Below are positions 44,718 to 54,700 of a stretch of 64,000 nt of DNA, piece by piece. Position 1 is the first letter of the stretch. Every line of letters begins with the position of its first letter. Origin of the DNA: RHLJ01 sp040222455 (GTDB taxonomy: Bacteria > Bacteroidota > Rhodothermia > Balneolales > Balneolaceae); contig JAVKDD010000023.1 of assembly GCA_040222455.1 (NCBI GenBank), forward strand, positions 15,660-79,659, written 5' to 3'. The notes beneath the pieces were generated by a model that worked only from the letters and a program-made list of their open reading frames with translations, made no database searches and was not told the DNA's origin. Made by a program: the position numbers and the translations under genes.

Positions 44718-46121
44718 TTATCGGTAACTAGCCTCAATCTTCGCAAGCTTCTTATCAATCATTTCTTTGGAATACCAACGACCATGAACTAATACTCCAG
44801 AAAGTTTTTTCAGATTAGAAAGGTCTTCAAGGGGGCTATCATCAACTAAAATTAAATCAGAAATACTATTTAATGTAATGATGCCATAGTTTGAAGAAAC
44901 GCCAAGAGTTTTGAGATAAGATCCTACATTTGTAGTTCCAGATTTGAGGATGTCATAATTCGACATTCCGGATTCAGCCATTTTCGAAAGTTCTCTATGA
45001 ATAGAAAACCCAGGAACGCTATATAGCTGTGGAGCATCAGTACCCATAAGAATGTTAACACCCGCTTTATTCATTTCAAAAAGTAAACGTTGTCGTAATA
45101 CGGCGTCATCCAAAGCGTCTTCAAGATTCAGGCTTTCATTGTTATCAATATTATTAGTAACCCAATTATTATAACCATTAAGAACGGGCTTAGGAATGTA
45201 TTTTAATTCATCATATTGCTTCATGGCGTCATAATCAGCAGCACCAATAATCGTTTCCCATAAAGCTTGAGTAGGTACAATCCACACATTATAGTCGAGT
45301 GTTTGCTGAATAATTTCCGCCATTCTTTGCTCCTGCTCAGCGCCTTCAAATGCCTCTAAATATGCTACATACCCATCAATATGATCCATGGTTTGTTGCC
45401 CCAGAGCAATTGCATTTTCAATTCCAACATCAGCAGGAACATGTCCACCAAAGGGAATGCTAATTTCATTTGCTGTTTTTGCCATTGCCTGATATTCAGG
45501 AAGAGAAAGCCCGGGATGGACTTTTAGTAAATCCCATCCTTCTTCTTTTTGCTCAATAACTTTTTTGGAAGCTTGTTCAGGAGAAGAAACTGAATTTCCA
45601 TTAAAACTTGGACCGGCAAGAAATAACCGGGGACCAACGAGTTCCCAATTACCAGCAACTCCCATTTTATCTTTTAGCTCCAACTGATTTTCATATCCTA
45701 ACATCCCTCTTACAGTAGTAACTCCTGCTGCGATGTAAAGAAAAAGTGTGTTTTCAACATATTCTGCATTAAAGTAAGAGGGCGCGCTAGGAGAAGGATG
45801 GGTGGGCGGTATATGACCATGCATCTCAGCAAGACCCGGCATTAAATATTTTCCTGTACCATCAATCACCAAATCAAAAGCGCCTTCGTTTAAATCGTTT
45901 TGAGAAGTGGGCCTAACAGCGGAGATGATTCCTCCATTTATGGTAACCGTCTGGTTTTTAAGAATTACATCAGGTCCAGTCATTGGAATTACAGTGACAT
46001 TAGTAAATGCTATTGTACCAGAATTTTTAGAGTCACATAAACAATCTTCACTAGGAGAAAAGTTAAATGGAAGAATGTAAAACAAGATGGGAATTATGAT
46101 AAAAGATGACACTTTAAGCAT
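44718..46121 (-). CDS. Exported amidohydrolase
   Basis: A 467-residue amidohydrolase with an N-terminal hydrophobic export signal. Ligands are intact: HGH in MPGLAEMHGHIPP, GGHVPADVGIENA, MDHIDGY, and the Asp in LMGTDAPQLYSV. It differs from the 43225 enzyme in sequence and is separated by 182 bp, so it is a distinct gene rather than part of that operon. Confidence 0.83.
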   Translation of the reverse strand: MLKVSSFIIIPILFYILPFNFSPSEDCLCDSKNSGTIAFTNVTVIPMTGPDVILKNQTVTINGGIISAVRPTSQNDLNEGAFDLVIDGTGKYLMPGLAEMHGHIPPTHPSPSAPSYFNAEYVENTLFLYIAAGVTTVRGMLGYENQLELKDKMGVAGNWELVGPRLFLAGPSFNGNSVSSPEQASKKVIEQKEEGWDLLKVHPGLSLPEYQAMAKTANEISIPFGGHVPADVGIENAIALGQQTMDHIDGYVAYLEAFEGAEQEQRMAEIIQQTLDYNVWIVPTQALWETIIGAADYDAMKQYDELKYIPKPVLNGYNNWVTNNIDNNESLNLEDALDDAVLRQRLLFEMNKAGVNILMGTDAPQLYSVPGFSIHRELSKMAESGMSNYDILKSGTTNVGSYLKTLGVSSNYGIITLNSISDLILVDDSPLEDLSNLKKLSGVLVHGRWYSKEMIDKKLAKIEASYR

Positions 46122-46212
46122 GGCAAAAGAGATTTATTAAATAACTAAATGAAATAAACAGTTTTTTTTGGGTTGCCGAAAACATAAAGTGGAGCATTTC
46201 ATGATTTTTTTC

Positions 46213-46650
46213 TCAGCCCGATTCTTTTTCACCTAATCTTTTGGGGTGATTGTCTTGTTCTTGTAATTCATCAAATGCTTGTTGGAAGTTTTGCATTAGC
46301 TCCATGTATTCCTTTGACTGAATAACACGTTGTTTTAAAGCCCGAGATTTGAGCGTTTCATTCCGGGCATATTTAATGAATTTATAGAAATGGAACTCTA
46401 CGAGATCTCCTTCTTCATCAGAAAGATATATTTTCCCCTGACTATCAACACTTTTAAAAATAAAAATGTGTTGACCAGAAGCGGAAGATGAATCAGTATA
46501 TTTATGATAGGTACCCCAATCAAATTTTTGGCCTGTTAGCGCTTGAGCGATATTCCAACAGTTGATACGATCTCCTTCTTTCCAGTGAAGTATTTCTGAA
46601 TACCAGGTGTGAGGCGGAACGCCTTTTTTCTTATTTCTAAATAATCCCAT
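46213..46650 (-). CDS. Small basic cytosolic protein, unknown function
   Basis: A 145-residue protein with no signal. It contains aromatic and charged stretches (PHTWYSEILHWKEGDRINCW, QHIFIFKSVDSQGKIYLSD) and a Gln/Glu-rich helical tail that could form a coiled coil (QNFQQAFDELQEQDN). I do not recognise a family. Same direction as, and 24 nt downstream of, the membrane gene at 46675. Confidence 0.6.
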   Translation of the reverse strand: MGLFRNKKKGVPPHTWYSEILHWKEGDRINCWNIAQALTGQKFDWGTYHKYTDSSSASGQHIFIFKSVDSQGKIYLSDEEGDLVEFHFYKFIKYARNETLKSRALKQRVIQSKEYMELMQNFQQAFDELQEQDNHPKRLGEKESG

Positions 46651-46674
46651 GTACTTTTTACGGAGTTTAAAATA

Positions 46675-47412
46675 TTAGAATCTAAACAATTCTTTTACTG
46701 CGCTTCCGAAAGTACCTTTTTCTTCTAATATATTCTCAGGATTCATTACTTCTAAAAGAGCAGTACCTCGATACATGTAATAGAGACTTATTGCCATTAC
46801 AGTATGTGCCAGATCAAGGTGATTAAACCAAATACTTACACCTATTTTACTTGTATAAAAGAAGGCTGCAAAACTGGAAAAAAGTACGGTCAGCACGAAG
46901 TATCTACTTCCTGTATTTCTGGTTTTCCAAAAAACATAGAAATGAAGAGGAAGAACAATAAGTCCAAGACCATAAGCAGAGTGAACTTGAATAAAGAAAA
47001 AATTTAGAGTTACAAATGTAATCACTGCAAAAACGATCAATTCGATTACGTTTGCCACCTCTAAAAACTGACCAAAAGATTTATTTAATATAGGTTGAGC
47101 ATGCATAATCGAAGCTCGTTCTACAGCCATTACCGCAATCATGCTAATTAGCCAACCAGGAAGTTTCCACTCTAAACCAATAGCATATTGAAAAGCGTGC
47201 CCAAGAATTCCACCCAAAAATGTGGCAACGCCCATAATCAAAAAATACCAGCGCATATATTGATGGAATTTTCCGGGTTTATTCAGTTTCACCAATTTTA
47301 CAAAAGCATAAATGCATACTGCGGTAATCCATAAATCAGTAAAAGTTACTGTAGGCTCCATGATGGTAACCCCAAAAATATCTATAGAAGGTTGTCCGCT
47401 AGGTGAGTTCAT
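46675..47412 (-). CDS. Seven-helix membrane protein, unknown
   Basis: A 245-residue protein with about seven hydrophobic helices. It has features seen in DUF6962-like proteins (LGHAFQYAIGLEWKLPGW, HLDLAHTVMAISLYYMYRG), including His residues inside helices that might bind metal. No function is assigned. Likely cotranscribed with 46213-46650. Confidence 0.6.
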   Translation of the reverse strand: MNSPSGQPSIDIFGVTIMEPTVTFTDLWITAVCIYAFVKLVKLNKPGKFHQYMRWYFLIMGVATFLGGILGHAFQYAIGLEWKLPGWLISMIAVMAVERASIMHAQPILNKSFGQFLEVANVIELIVFAVITFVTLNFFFIQVHSAYGLGLIVLPLHFYVFWKTRNTGSRYFVLTVLFSSFAAFFYTSKIGVSIWFNHLDLAHTVMAISLYYMYRGTALLEVMNPENILEEKGTFGSAVKELFRF

Positions 47413-47722
47413 GAGAGAATCAGATATTAATACAGTAGTTTAGTATCAAAAAGAGAACGTGAAAAGAGCTTGTTCCCGGACATAAAAAAAGCCTGCTTTT
47501 GAGGGCTGGCTGCTTTGATTTTTAAGTAACTGATACAAATATAAGGCAGAGAGAGCCCCTCAACCAAATTTAGTTTATAATGTATAACTAATGATAAGCT
47601 ATAATGCTTTAAATATTAGTAAAGCATTATAATAACAACTTATAATGCTTCTATACTAAGATGTTTTAATCCTCTGAATTAAACTATATACATTAGCAAA
47701 GCGCTGCTTTGAGAAAATGTAA
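47413..47722. other. 310-bp intergenic region with terminator and palindrome
   Basis: No gene is seen. On the minus strand a short GC stem (AGCC...GGCT) followed by TTTTTTT (about 47486-47512) may terminate the GH5 gene transcript. At 47601-47630 ATAATGCTTT and AAAGCATTAT form a perfect 10-bp inverted repeat with a 10-nt loop, and TATAATGCTT recurs at 47641-47650. This could be an operator or a stable hairpin. Confidence 0.4.
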
Positions 47723-48760
47723 CTATTCTGTCTCAGTTAATGCCCTTAGTAGAGGAACATCCCAGGTACCATTATTTGGATTGTAAATTCCAAACCCGGA
47801 GGCGAATTCCCAATAGTGATAACTCATATCATTTTCGAGAGCAAAACTCACAATGGCTTCTGTCCAGCGTCCTCGCGATTCGGAGTCAGCTTTGCTGTAG
47901 GCGCCAAACTCACCAATATTTATAGGTACACCACGATCTTTACCCCAATCTACAATAGTTTGAAAGTGATTTTCGATGGCGGCAACTTCTTCGGGAGTAC
48001 TATCCCAGGTAGTCCCAAGCCACGCATCAGCATCTCCTTCAACCCATTCGGCACCCTGATGTGTAAACTGGAAAGGCTCATAATAATGTACCGTAACAAT
48101 TAAATTACCATCAGCAGGAATTTCAAGTTTTAATAAACCGGGAACTCCGCCCCATTCTGCGGCTCCAATAACAACGGTTCGATATGGATTGTGTTCGCGA
48201 ATTTTTTCCAGTCCAAGAGGAAGTAATTGATTCCAAAGTTCGGCAGTTAATGCGCCGTGAGGTTCATTTAAAATTTCGAATAGAACTTCTTTTGGTTGAT
48301 CTTTATATCGTAGGGAGATTTGTTCCCAAATCGACAAAAACTTTTGGCTTTCCTGAGCTGGCTCAACAAAGATTTCTTCATAGTGATGCATATTAATGAT
48401 CACCATTAAATCATTTTCTAAAGCCTGCTCTATCGCCCAATCTACGCGAGCAAAAAAGTCCTCGTCTATGGTAAATGGCTCTTCTTCAGAAGTATGAGCC
48501 GACCAACGAATAGGAATTCGAACACTATTAAAACCAGCATCTTTAATAAAAGTAAACCACTCTTCTTGAAGTATAATGCCCCATGCCCCAATACTTGGAG
48601 CTTCTAGGGCATTTCCCAAATTTATTCCTCTTCCCAAGGCCACATTTTGAGCAAATGGATCTAGTGGTTCAGAAATACCAGATGATGGAGTTTCGTTGGT
48701 AGTATTATTACAAGAAGTAAACAAAAAAGAAAGGATTAAAAGGGAAAATAGAGTTCTCAT
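47723..48760 (-). CDS. Glycoside hydrolase family 5 (cellulase-like) lipoprotein
   Basis: A 345-residue TIM-barrel glycosidase with lipoprotein signal (LSFLFTSC). The acid/base Glu is in FEILNEPHG and the nucleophile Glu in PINIGEFGAYS; other GH5 residues are GINLGNALEAP, VRIPIRW and INMHHYEE. It would cleave beta-1,4-glucans or mannans at the outer membrane. No PUL-type SusCD genes flank it. Confidence 0.9.
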   Translation of the reverse strand: MRTLFSLLILSFLFTSCNNTTNETPSSGISEPLDPFAQNVALGRGINLGNALEAPSIGAWGIILQEEWFTFIKDAGFNSVRIPIRWSAHTSEEEPFTIDEDFFARVDWAIEQALENDLMVIINMHHYEEIFVEPAQESQKFLSIWEQISLRYKDQPKEVLFEILNEPHGALTAELWNQLLPLGLEKIREHNPYRTVVIGAAEWGGVPGLLKLEIPADGNLIVTVHYYEPFQFTHQGAEWVEGDADAWLGTTWDSTPEEVAAIENHFQTIVDWGKDRGVPINIGEFGAYSKADSESRGRWTEAIVSFALENDMSYHYWEFASGFGIYNPNNGTWDVPLLRALTETE

Positions 48761-48857
48761 TACGGTATAAATTTAGTTTACTAATTGTAATGAGAAACAT
48801 GGAAAAGGTCAGGTTAGAAAAAAATTCCCACGGAGAATTGAGTTACAAAAAACGGAG

Positions 48858-49253
48858 CTATTTATCCAAGTGATAACGAAGAGCCATTTGTATACAAATC
48901 ATGAGTTTTTCTTTGGGTAAAGGCTCATTTGCTGGAAGAAGAATTGCCCGATTTCCTTCAAACTCTAATTCATCATTGAACATAGTTCGGTAAGTTTCTA
49001 CCAACGAAGTACTACAATTCACATAAATTCCGATTTTCTCGGGAGAACGTTCTTTCCAATCCATTCTAATAGTTGTTCCGCTCTTAGGCTTTTTTGTTAA
49101 ATAAGCTGGCTCGCTCCATTTTAACGTTTCCTCAATTTCCCCAACTCCTTCAGTTGAACCCGCTACTTCATAAATTAACTCACGAAGAGCGTTCATCTTA
49201 GGTTTAATATGATCTGGATAAGCATCGAATTTGTTTTTTACAGCGGGATTCAT
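48858..49253 (-). CDS. DUF1801 domain-containing protein
   Basis: A 131-residue protein with the DUF1801 (YdhG-like) fold: EIEETLKWSEPAYLTKKPK, IRMDWKERSPEKIGIYVNC. Function unknown. It lies 12 nt downstream of the SDR gene. Confidence 0.8.
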   Translation of the reverse strand: MNPAVKNKFDAYPDHIKPKMNALRELIYEVAGSTEGVGEIEETLKWSEPAYLTKKPKSGTTIRMDWKERSPEKIGIYVNCSTSLVETYRTMFNDELEFEGNRAILLPANEPLPKEKLMICIQMALRYHLDK

Positions 49254-49265
49254 GATTCCAGAAGA

Positions 49266-50240
49266 TCAAAACTTAAACTTTCCTACCGCAGCTTCACAAC
49301 CTTCCCAGTTAACACGAATATTTTCCGGATCAGATAATGCGTCTTCTGGAGTTAATTTTCCGGGGAAGCCAGTCCATTGTTCGGGACCGTAGAAATCGCC
49401 AGACTCTGCTTCTGGATCTGCGCAACAACGAATAATTCCTGTAGCGCCATCTTCTGGTGATTGTGCATTCTTCATTAGCCCGGAATCATCAGACATACCA
49501 CCAGTTTTAGCGGTAGTAACCTGAAGTTGAGTTGCCGAAAGACCAGGATGAGCAATCATGGTTTTGATATTTTCAATTCCATGAGCTGCCAATTTCTCTT
49601 TTAATCCATATGTAAAAGCACAATTTGCTAATTTCGTTTGGCGATATCGATACCACCTTGGGCCTTGAAAAGCGAGATTTTCTTCTTCAGTACCGTCTCC
49701 GCCAAGGTCATCTCGGTTTGGTTGAAAATATTTCATTTCTAAATCAGCGCCTAAACGTGCCATTGAAGTGTGATTCACAATTCGCGCTTCTTCACTATTC
49801 TTTAGTAGAGGAAATAACCCATTGGTAAGCAAAAAATGTGAAATACAATTTGTCTGCATCTGCACATCATACCCATCTTTTGTAGCCTCATCGGGCAAAG
49901 CCATTACTCCGGCATTATTGCAAAGAACATCAAGTACTTCGTAGGTAGATTTAATTTTTTCAATAGCAGCTCGAACACTTTCGAAATCCTGTAAGTCGCA
50001 GTTAATTTGATGAAAAGTTCCTTCCGGAATATCATCTTTTAATTGCTGAAGAGAAGAACTAGACCGCTCACTTTCCCGATTAAGTAAAAGAACGGTCGCT
50101 CCCAGCTTTCCCATTTCCCGAGCACACACATACCCGGTTCCACTGGTGGTTCCTGTAATGGCAACCACCTTTCCCGTCATATCCTGAGTATGATTCGCAA
50201 TTACCGTTTCTAAATGTAGTGTTGGAATAGTTGATGGCAT
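49266..50240 (-). CDS. Short-chain dehydrogenase, protochlorophyllide-reductase-like
   Basis: A 324-residue SDR. NADP motif VVAITGTTSGTGYVCA, NNAGVMALP, and catalytic YRQTK (YxxxK). The length and ending (DFYGPEQWTGFPGK) fit the retinol-dehydrogenase/POR-like branch, not a photosynthetic POR. Substrate unknown. Confidence 0.84.
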   Translation of the reverse strand: MPSTIPTLHLETVIANHTQDMTGKVVAITGTTSGTGYVCAREMGKLGATVLLLNRESERSSSSLQQLKDDIPEGTFHQINCDLQDFESVRAAIEKIKSTYEVLDVLCNNAGVMALPDEATKDGYDVQMQTNCISHFLLTNGLFPLLKNSEEARIVNHTSMARLGADLEMKYFQPNRDDLGGDGTEEENLAFQGPRWYRYRQTKLANCAFTYGLKEKLAAHGIENIKTMIAHPGLSATQLQVTTAKTGGMSDDSGLMKNAQSPEDGATGIIRCCADPEAESGDFYGPEQWTGFPGKLTPEDALSDPENIRVNWEGCEAAVGKFKF

Positions 50241-50391
50241 AGTAAATCACTGTTCTTAATTAATAATATTGAGCTTTAATATGCAGGCTTTGAACGTCTA
50301 ATGAAAGTGAAGAAAGTTAACAGAAGATTAAGAGTTTAACTCAATATCAAGTATTACTGCTATGTTAAACCGTATCAGTTTAAAACACTAA

Positions 50392-50679
50392 TTAGGCTGT
50401 TTTGCTCGCCCTTTCATAAAATAAAATATATTTCCTTATAACATATCCCCATGGAACTGACACCAAAAGCAATATCACTAGTGCAAAGGGAAAAATCATT
50501 CCATCTGTCGATTCATTAGAAAGATCGCCTTCTAGAATAAGCAGAACCAAAATAAGCCAAATAGATATATATACGATTTCAAGAAGTAAAATTGGAATCA
50601 TCTGGACAGCATGAAAAATCCCAATAATTGCGAACACAGTATTTAACTTGCCAATCGGCAGACAGAGTTGTGATCCCAA
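50392..50679 (-). CDS. Small membrane protein, possibly frameshifted at its 5' end
   Basis: A 95-codon frame with two or three hydrophobic helices and a C-terminus YVIRKYILFYERASK. Its first codon is TTG. In another frame just upstream the minus strand reads GFLLIFIGITTLSADWQVK, which looks like coding for a membrane helix, then the pattern continues in this frame after about 50640. This suggests a frameshift or decayed start; a GTG or the ATG at residue 27 are alternative starts. No family is named. Confidence 0.4.
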   Translation of the reverse strand: MGSQLCLPIGKLNTVFAIIGIFHAVQMIPILLLEIVYISIWLILVLLILEGDLSNESTDGMIFPFALVILLLVSVPWGYVIRKYILFYERASKTA

Positions 50680-50714
50680 TAAATATTAATAAAAAGCCAA
50701 CAGTCTAATCTGTC

Positions 50715-51119
50715 TTAAGTTTTCTCTTTTGGCCATTTAAAAGCATACCAAACAATTGTACCAGTCAATAGGGCCTCAATTATTGCTAAAAACACATAGA
50801 AACTATACCACGGAGTAAGACTTCCAATTGCTATTAATACCATCATTATGGTAAACAATGATCCAAAGATAATATTAAGCCACCTATTTAATTTAGGTTT
50901 TAATAGAAGAGAAAGAGTGATCATCAATGGAGGAATTACCATTATAAAAGAAGCTATTAATAGGGCGGCTGGACTATTAAGTACATTCTGTCCACTTATT
51001 AAACTCTCCACTTTTTCGGGAGTATATAATTCAAAATAATCGCCGTATAAATAGCAGAATGTTGCAGATGTCCACAACGAAGCAAGCTTAATTTTTAAGT
51101 TGATGTTGAAATCTTTCAT
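50715..51119 (-). CDS. DUF6326-like membrane protein
   Basis: A 134-residue protein with four hydrophobic helices and the family pattern KIKLASLWTSATFCYLYGDY and TPWYSFYVFLAIIEALL. Function unknown. 35 nt upstream of the possible frameshifted membrane gene. Confidence 0.7.
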   Translation of the reverse strand: MKDFNINLKIKLASLWTSATFCYLYGDYFELYTPEKVESLISGQNVLNSPAALLIASFIMVIPPLMITLSLLLKPKLNRWLNIIFGSLFTIMMVLIAIGSLTPWYSFYVFLAIIEALLTGTIVWYAFKWPKEKT

Positions 51120-51415
51120 ATACTTTTTAGTCTTTAGATGTTCAAACTCTCAGCATCACGTTAATTCAAATAGTTTGTTACAAGAACGGTTCTTACGAGT
51201 CATCTACCCGTAATCAATATTAGCATTTCAATAACACTGTTCAGGAATATCGATCAAAAGAATTGCTGATAAAATCCTTATAGATATATTCGCTCTTTCA
51301 TAGAATAAAATTCTTAAAAACAATCGTACTTCGCGCATGCACTTCCGTTGTCGAACATGATTTACTGAAACTCTAAGAAACAGGGTGTACATTTTGTTAA
51401 AAAGTATCCTAACTC

Positions 51416-54394
51416 CTATTTAATTTTAACTGCATAAAGTGAGTGCGATGTACTAATAAAAAGCGTGTTTCCCTCTTTCCCTCCAAAAGTAATAGATAAT
51501 GGACGTTCTGTAAGATTTATCCGATCTATTTCTTCCATGTTTTTATCAAAAACGAATATCTGGCCGTCGGTGACATACAAATTACCGTCTTTGTGTTCGG
51601 CGGTTCCGTACTGACCTCTGGGTAGAATTTCTTTCAGGTTAAAAAGCTGACCTTTTTCGCCGACATCCATTTTCACTGTTCTCATATTAATTTCATCCAT
51701 TGCGTAAATAGATTTTCCGGGAACGGCTTCTTGTAATTCAGAAGTCCTTCCAATATCATAAACTTCTTGAATGTAGGTGGCTCCATCGGGGGCTACAAAA
51801 GCAGAGTCTGGGTAATAAACCGCAGCCTCATCAAATGTATAGTGCCATCTCCCGGATGGGTAATATGTCTTAGTGATTTTTTTGATATCCGAAGTCGCGA
51901 TTCTCGGCATAATTTCAAAGGTATTATCCGGATCCTCAGGGTCAATTGAGTAAGTTAACGCTGCCCATCCACTATTACCCCAACTACTGTATGCGGCATT
52001 ATCATCGGGTAGTTCTTTCACTGTTTCTTGTTCACCGTTAACCATATAGCCCGGTTGCGGGTCATATCTTGCAACCACTAAAAGGTGATCTTCTGAATCA
52101 ATGCCCAAAGCAAAGGGTTCGTATGGAAAATCTGCAATCAAAGAAACGGCCTGTGTTTCTACTGACCATTTGTAGATTCTCTTTTTCTTTGTCTCGCAAA
52201 AATATACGTTTCCTTTATTATCCGAAGTGAGCCCCAATGCAAAATCAAATCCTGAGGCAAGGCGATTCATGGTACCAATTTTGAAGTCAGGAGTTAAGTT
52301 GCCTTTTTCATCACCTGTGATTTTTAGTTTTGTAAAATGCCAGGGGTAAACAGGAAGCTCTTTGTTAACATCCCAAACGGGAAACTCATTTGCCCAGAGT
52401 TTTTGGGTATAATTACGAAGATTTCTGACTTCGATATTTTTTGAGTCCCATATTCGCATACCAAACCGTTTTGGAGTTTGTACTCTGATCGTGCGATACA
52501 TCCATAGATTCCCGAAAAATAAATTTTCCGAACTGGAGATATCAATCGATATAGCTTCTATCCCTTCTACATGTTCTTCTTCAAACTGAAAAGCATACAT
52601 CTTCCAGTTTGATACATTGTGAAAACGGGCTTCGTTACGAATATGATGTTCCAGAGACAAAGCGAAAATTCTACCAGGAGTGGAAGTATTACTTACCAGA
52701 AGTCCGTTGGTGGCATAGCTGTTTGCCGTCCAGATGTCTTTAAAAGTTCCGCCACCATTATTTGTAATCCATAAACTCCAGTATTGATTATCCCAGGCTT
52801 CATCCATGCCTTCCTCATAAATCGGATTTGAGGGAGAACTGATAGCTCCTCTTGAACCCCGTCGGTTCCTTTGCGAAGAATTTAATGGATTGCGCATGGT
52901 TCCATGACCGCCCACAAACTTTACATCATTAACTAATGAGTTTTCATTCGCCATCCATTTTAAACCAACTGCACGGTTATTATATGCACCCGTTGAAATA
53001 CCAATTCCATTAAAAATATCGTCACCGCCTTCTGACGATTCAATCATGGGTTTAGGAGCACCAAAACCACTAAAAGCAGGTTCGCTTTCATGAATTACAA
53101 ACTGAGTGGACCATGGGTGTAAACCAATAATTTTAGTGCCGGGCGCCATTGTTAAAGTTTCTGTGAGGTGATACCATCCCTGAGGGACGTAAATAACTTT
53201 ATGGTTTGCAATCGCTTCCTTGAAAATGTTAGTGTCATCAGTTTCCCCATCACCAACCGCTCCTAAATCTTTAATATTTATCCATTGAGACATTGGAGGG
53301 AGTTGAGGAATAGTGCGCTCAAGTTTTTCAGGAACATTATCTTTAGTGATGATATCCTGAAGAGTTTCAAATTTAGAATCTTCATTTAAGTTCTCGATTA
53401 CTAAACCATGCGTGAATTCTCGTACTTTATAGGTGTTCCCTTTACCCCGTATAATTTTATCTGTATTTCTAAGCTTAGCAAATATCGGGACATTTCTCGC
53501 ATCTATATTCAACATGCTAATATTCGTTGTAGAGGCATATTCTCCGTTAAATACAATCGCTGCTTCGCTGACATTTTCGAACAGGGAATGCTCAATAAAT
53601 AATCGATCGGTTTGGTCTTGCTGTACTTCCAGAACAACAGGGACATTTTTAACATGCATATTTACGATCGTAAGTCCGGAATCGAATGTATGCAGCGCCG
53701 CTTTACGCTGTCCCTCAAAATAAGTATCCACAATCATCATTGGCCAGCTTGGAGATGTAGGACCGGTTACTATTCCATAATCGCCTCCGAAAAAACGAAC
53801 ATTCTCCATTTCGTTTCCAACCTCATAAATACCTGCTCGTCCAGAACCAATATGGATATCGGAATGACTTATAAAACCATGCTGTGCATAATGTGTTCTG
53901 AGGGCTACAGCTGTAGGATTTCCTTCCTCTATCCGTAAATTGATATTACTGAAAGCGCTGTAAAAAGTACCAGGATTTGCGTCTTCAGGTTCTTCCTGAT
54001 CAGTAACCATATTGTTGGTAAACCAAAACATATAATTTTCTGGGTCTTCATCCGCACCCTGATAGCCATCCGTGTTCTTACCAAGAACTATTTCAGGCCG
54101 ATTTTTCCCATAACCGATCAGTCTGATAGCTTCCGGGATATGAATTGTTTTACTAATTCGATATTTGCCTTCCGGTATAAATAAAATCCCGTAATTCTTT
54201 TCCTTTTTAATTTGATTGATCGCAATTTGTAAAGCATCAGAAATATCAGCGATACCATCGGTTTTAATATCGTAATTCTCCGGAGTGAAGTAATAAGCTT
54301 CAGAGTCATTAGGCTTTTGCGTATAAATCGACTCACCACTGAATGAAGGAAATAGCAATCCAAGTACTAAAAATAAACTGGTAATTAGCATCAT
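51416..54394 (-). CDS. Exported protein with two pectate-lyase-type beta-helices and a C-terminal propeller
   Basis: A 992-residue secreted protein (signal MMLITSLFLVLGLLF). Residues about 35-340 begin with the Pectate_lyase_3 signature ENYDIKTDGIADISDALQIA and YGILFIPEGKYRI. Residues about 365-690 repeat it (IKDLGAVGDGETDDTNIF, KVIYVPQGWYHLTE). Residues about 700-992 resemble an SMP-30/NHL beta-propeller (ALGLTSDNKGNVYFCETKKK, FALGIDSEDHLLVVARY, TLFISTSHSLYAV). It probably binds or cleaves an extracellular polysaccharide. The propeller may be a sugar lactone hydrolase or a binding domain; its metal ligands cannot be confirmed. Confidence 0.78.
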   Translation of the reverse strand: MMLITSLFLVLGLLFPSFSGESIYTQKPNDSEAYYFTPENYDIKTDGIADISDALQIAINQIKKEKNYGILFIPEGKYRISKTIHIPEAIRLIGYGKNRPEIVLGKNTDGYQGADEDPENYMFWFTNNMVTDQEEPEDANPGTFYSAFSNINLRIEEGNPTAVALRTHYAQHGFISHSDIHIGSGRAGIYEVGNEMENVRFFGGDYGIVTGPTSPSWPMMIVDTYFEGQRKAALHTFDSGLTIVNMHVKNVPVVLEVQQDQTDRLFIEHSLFENVSEAAIVFNGEYASTTNISMLNIDARNVPIFAKLRNTDKIIRGKGNTYKVREFTHGLVIENLNEDSKFETLQDIITKDNVPEKLERTIPQLPPMSQWINIKDLGAVGDGETDDTNIFKEAIANHKVIYVPQGWYHLTETLTMAPGTKIIGLHPWSTQFVIHESEPAFSGFGAPKPMIESSEGGDDIFNGIGISTGAYNNRAVGLKWMANENSLVNDVKFVGGHGTMRNPLNSSQRNRRGSRGAISSPSNPIYEEGMDEAWDNQYWSLWITNNGGGTFKDIWTANSYATNGLLVSNTSTPGRIFALSLEHHIRNEARFHNVSNWKMYAFQFEEEHVEGIEAISIDISSSENLFFGNLWMYRTIRVQTPKRFGMRIWDSKNIEVRNLRNYTQKLWANEFPVWDVNKELPVYPWHFTKLKITGDEKGNLTPDFKIGTMNRLASGFDFALGLTSDNKGNVYFCETKKKRIYKWSVETQAVSLIADFPYEPFALGIDSEDHLLVVARYDPQPGYMVNGEQETVKELPDDNAAYSSWGNSGWAALTYSIDPEDPDNTFEIMPRIATSDIKKITKTYYPSGRWHYTFDEAAVYYPDSAFVAPDGATYIQEVYDIGRTSELQEAVPGKSIYAMDEINMRTVKMDVGEKGQLFNLKEILPRGQYGTAEHKDGNLYVTDGQIFVFDKNMEEIDRINLTERPLSITFGGKEGNTLFISTSHSLYAVKIK

Positions 54395-54700
54395 GATAAT
54401 TGATATGGTTTTGAAGAGGACGGCGTCACTTTTTGGAATTAATTATAAGTGAAAGGTTAACTAATAAAATGGAAGCGGGCAAAAATTGATGAAGTTTACC
54501 AACCCTATGAAATGTAGTTGTTAGATAATGATAATGACTTCAACCGAATAGCAACAGCTCTATTTTTGCAGATTTAAATTTGCTGATGTTGTATACAATT
54601 AATTCTATGCATTTAAGTAGGGAGTCAGGTTTCAATACCCATCCGCATATTACAAAGCCGAAAACAGATTCTATTAAAAAACGCTGCTTATTCTCCGCCC
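54395..54700. other. 306-bp gap at the distal end of the cassette array
   Basis: No gene is seen. At its right end AACGCTGCTTAT (54680-54691) resembles the attC R''/L'' border AACGCTTGTTAT, but with GTT changed to CTT. No matching TAACGACCC half-site is clear to the left (a weak AAC...AAGCGGGC lies near 54460). It may be a decayed attC closing the array. Confidence 0.3.

Noticed and set aside
51228..51338. 36-codon minus-strand frame with ILFYERA, like the end of the gene at 50392
   Set aside because: Only eight shared residues; may be chance or a tiny duplicated remnant, and it is not supportable as a gene.
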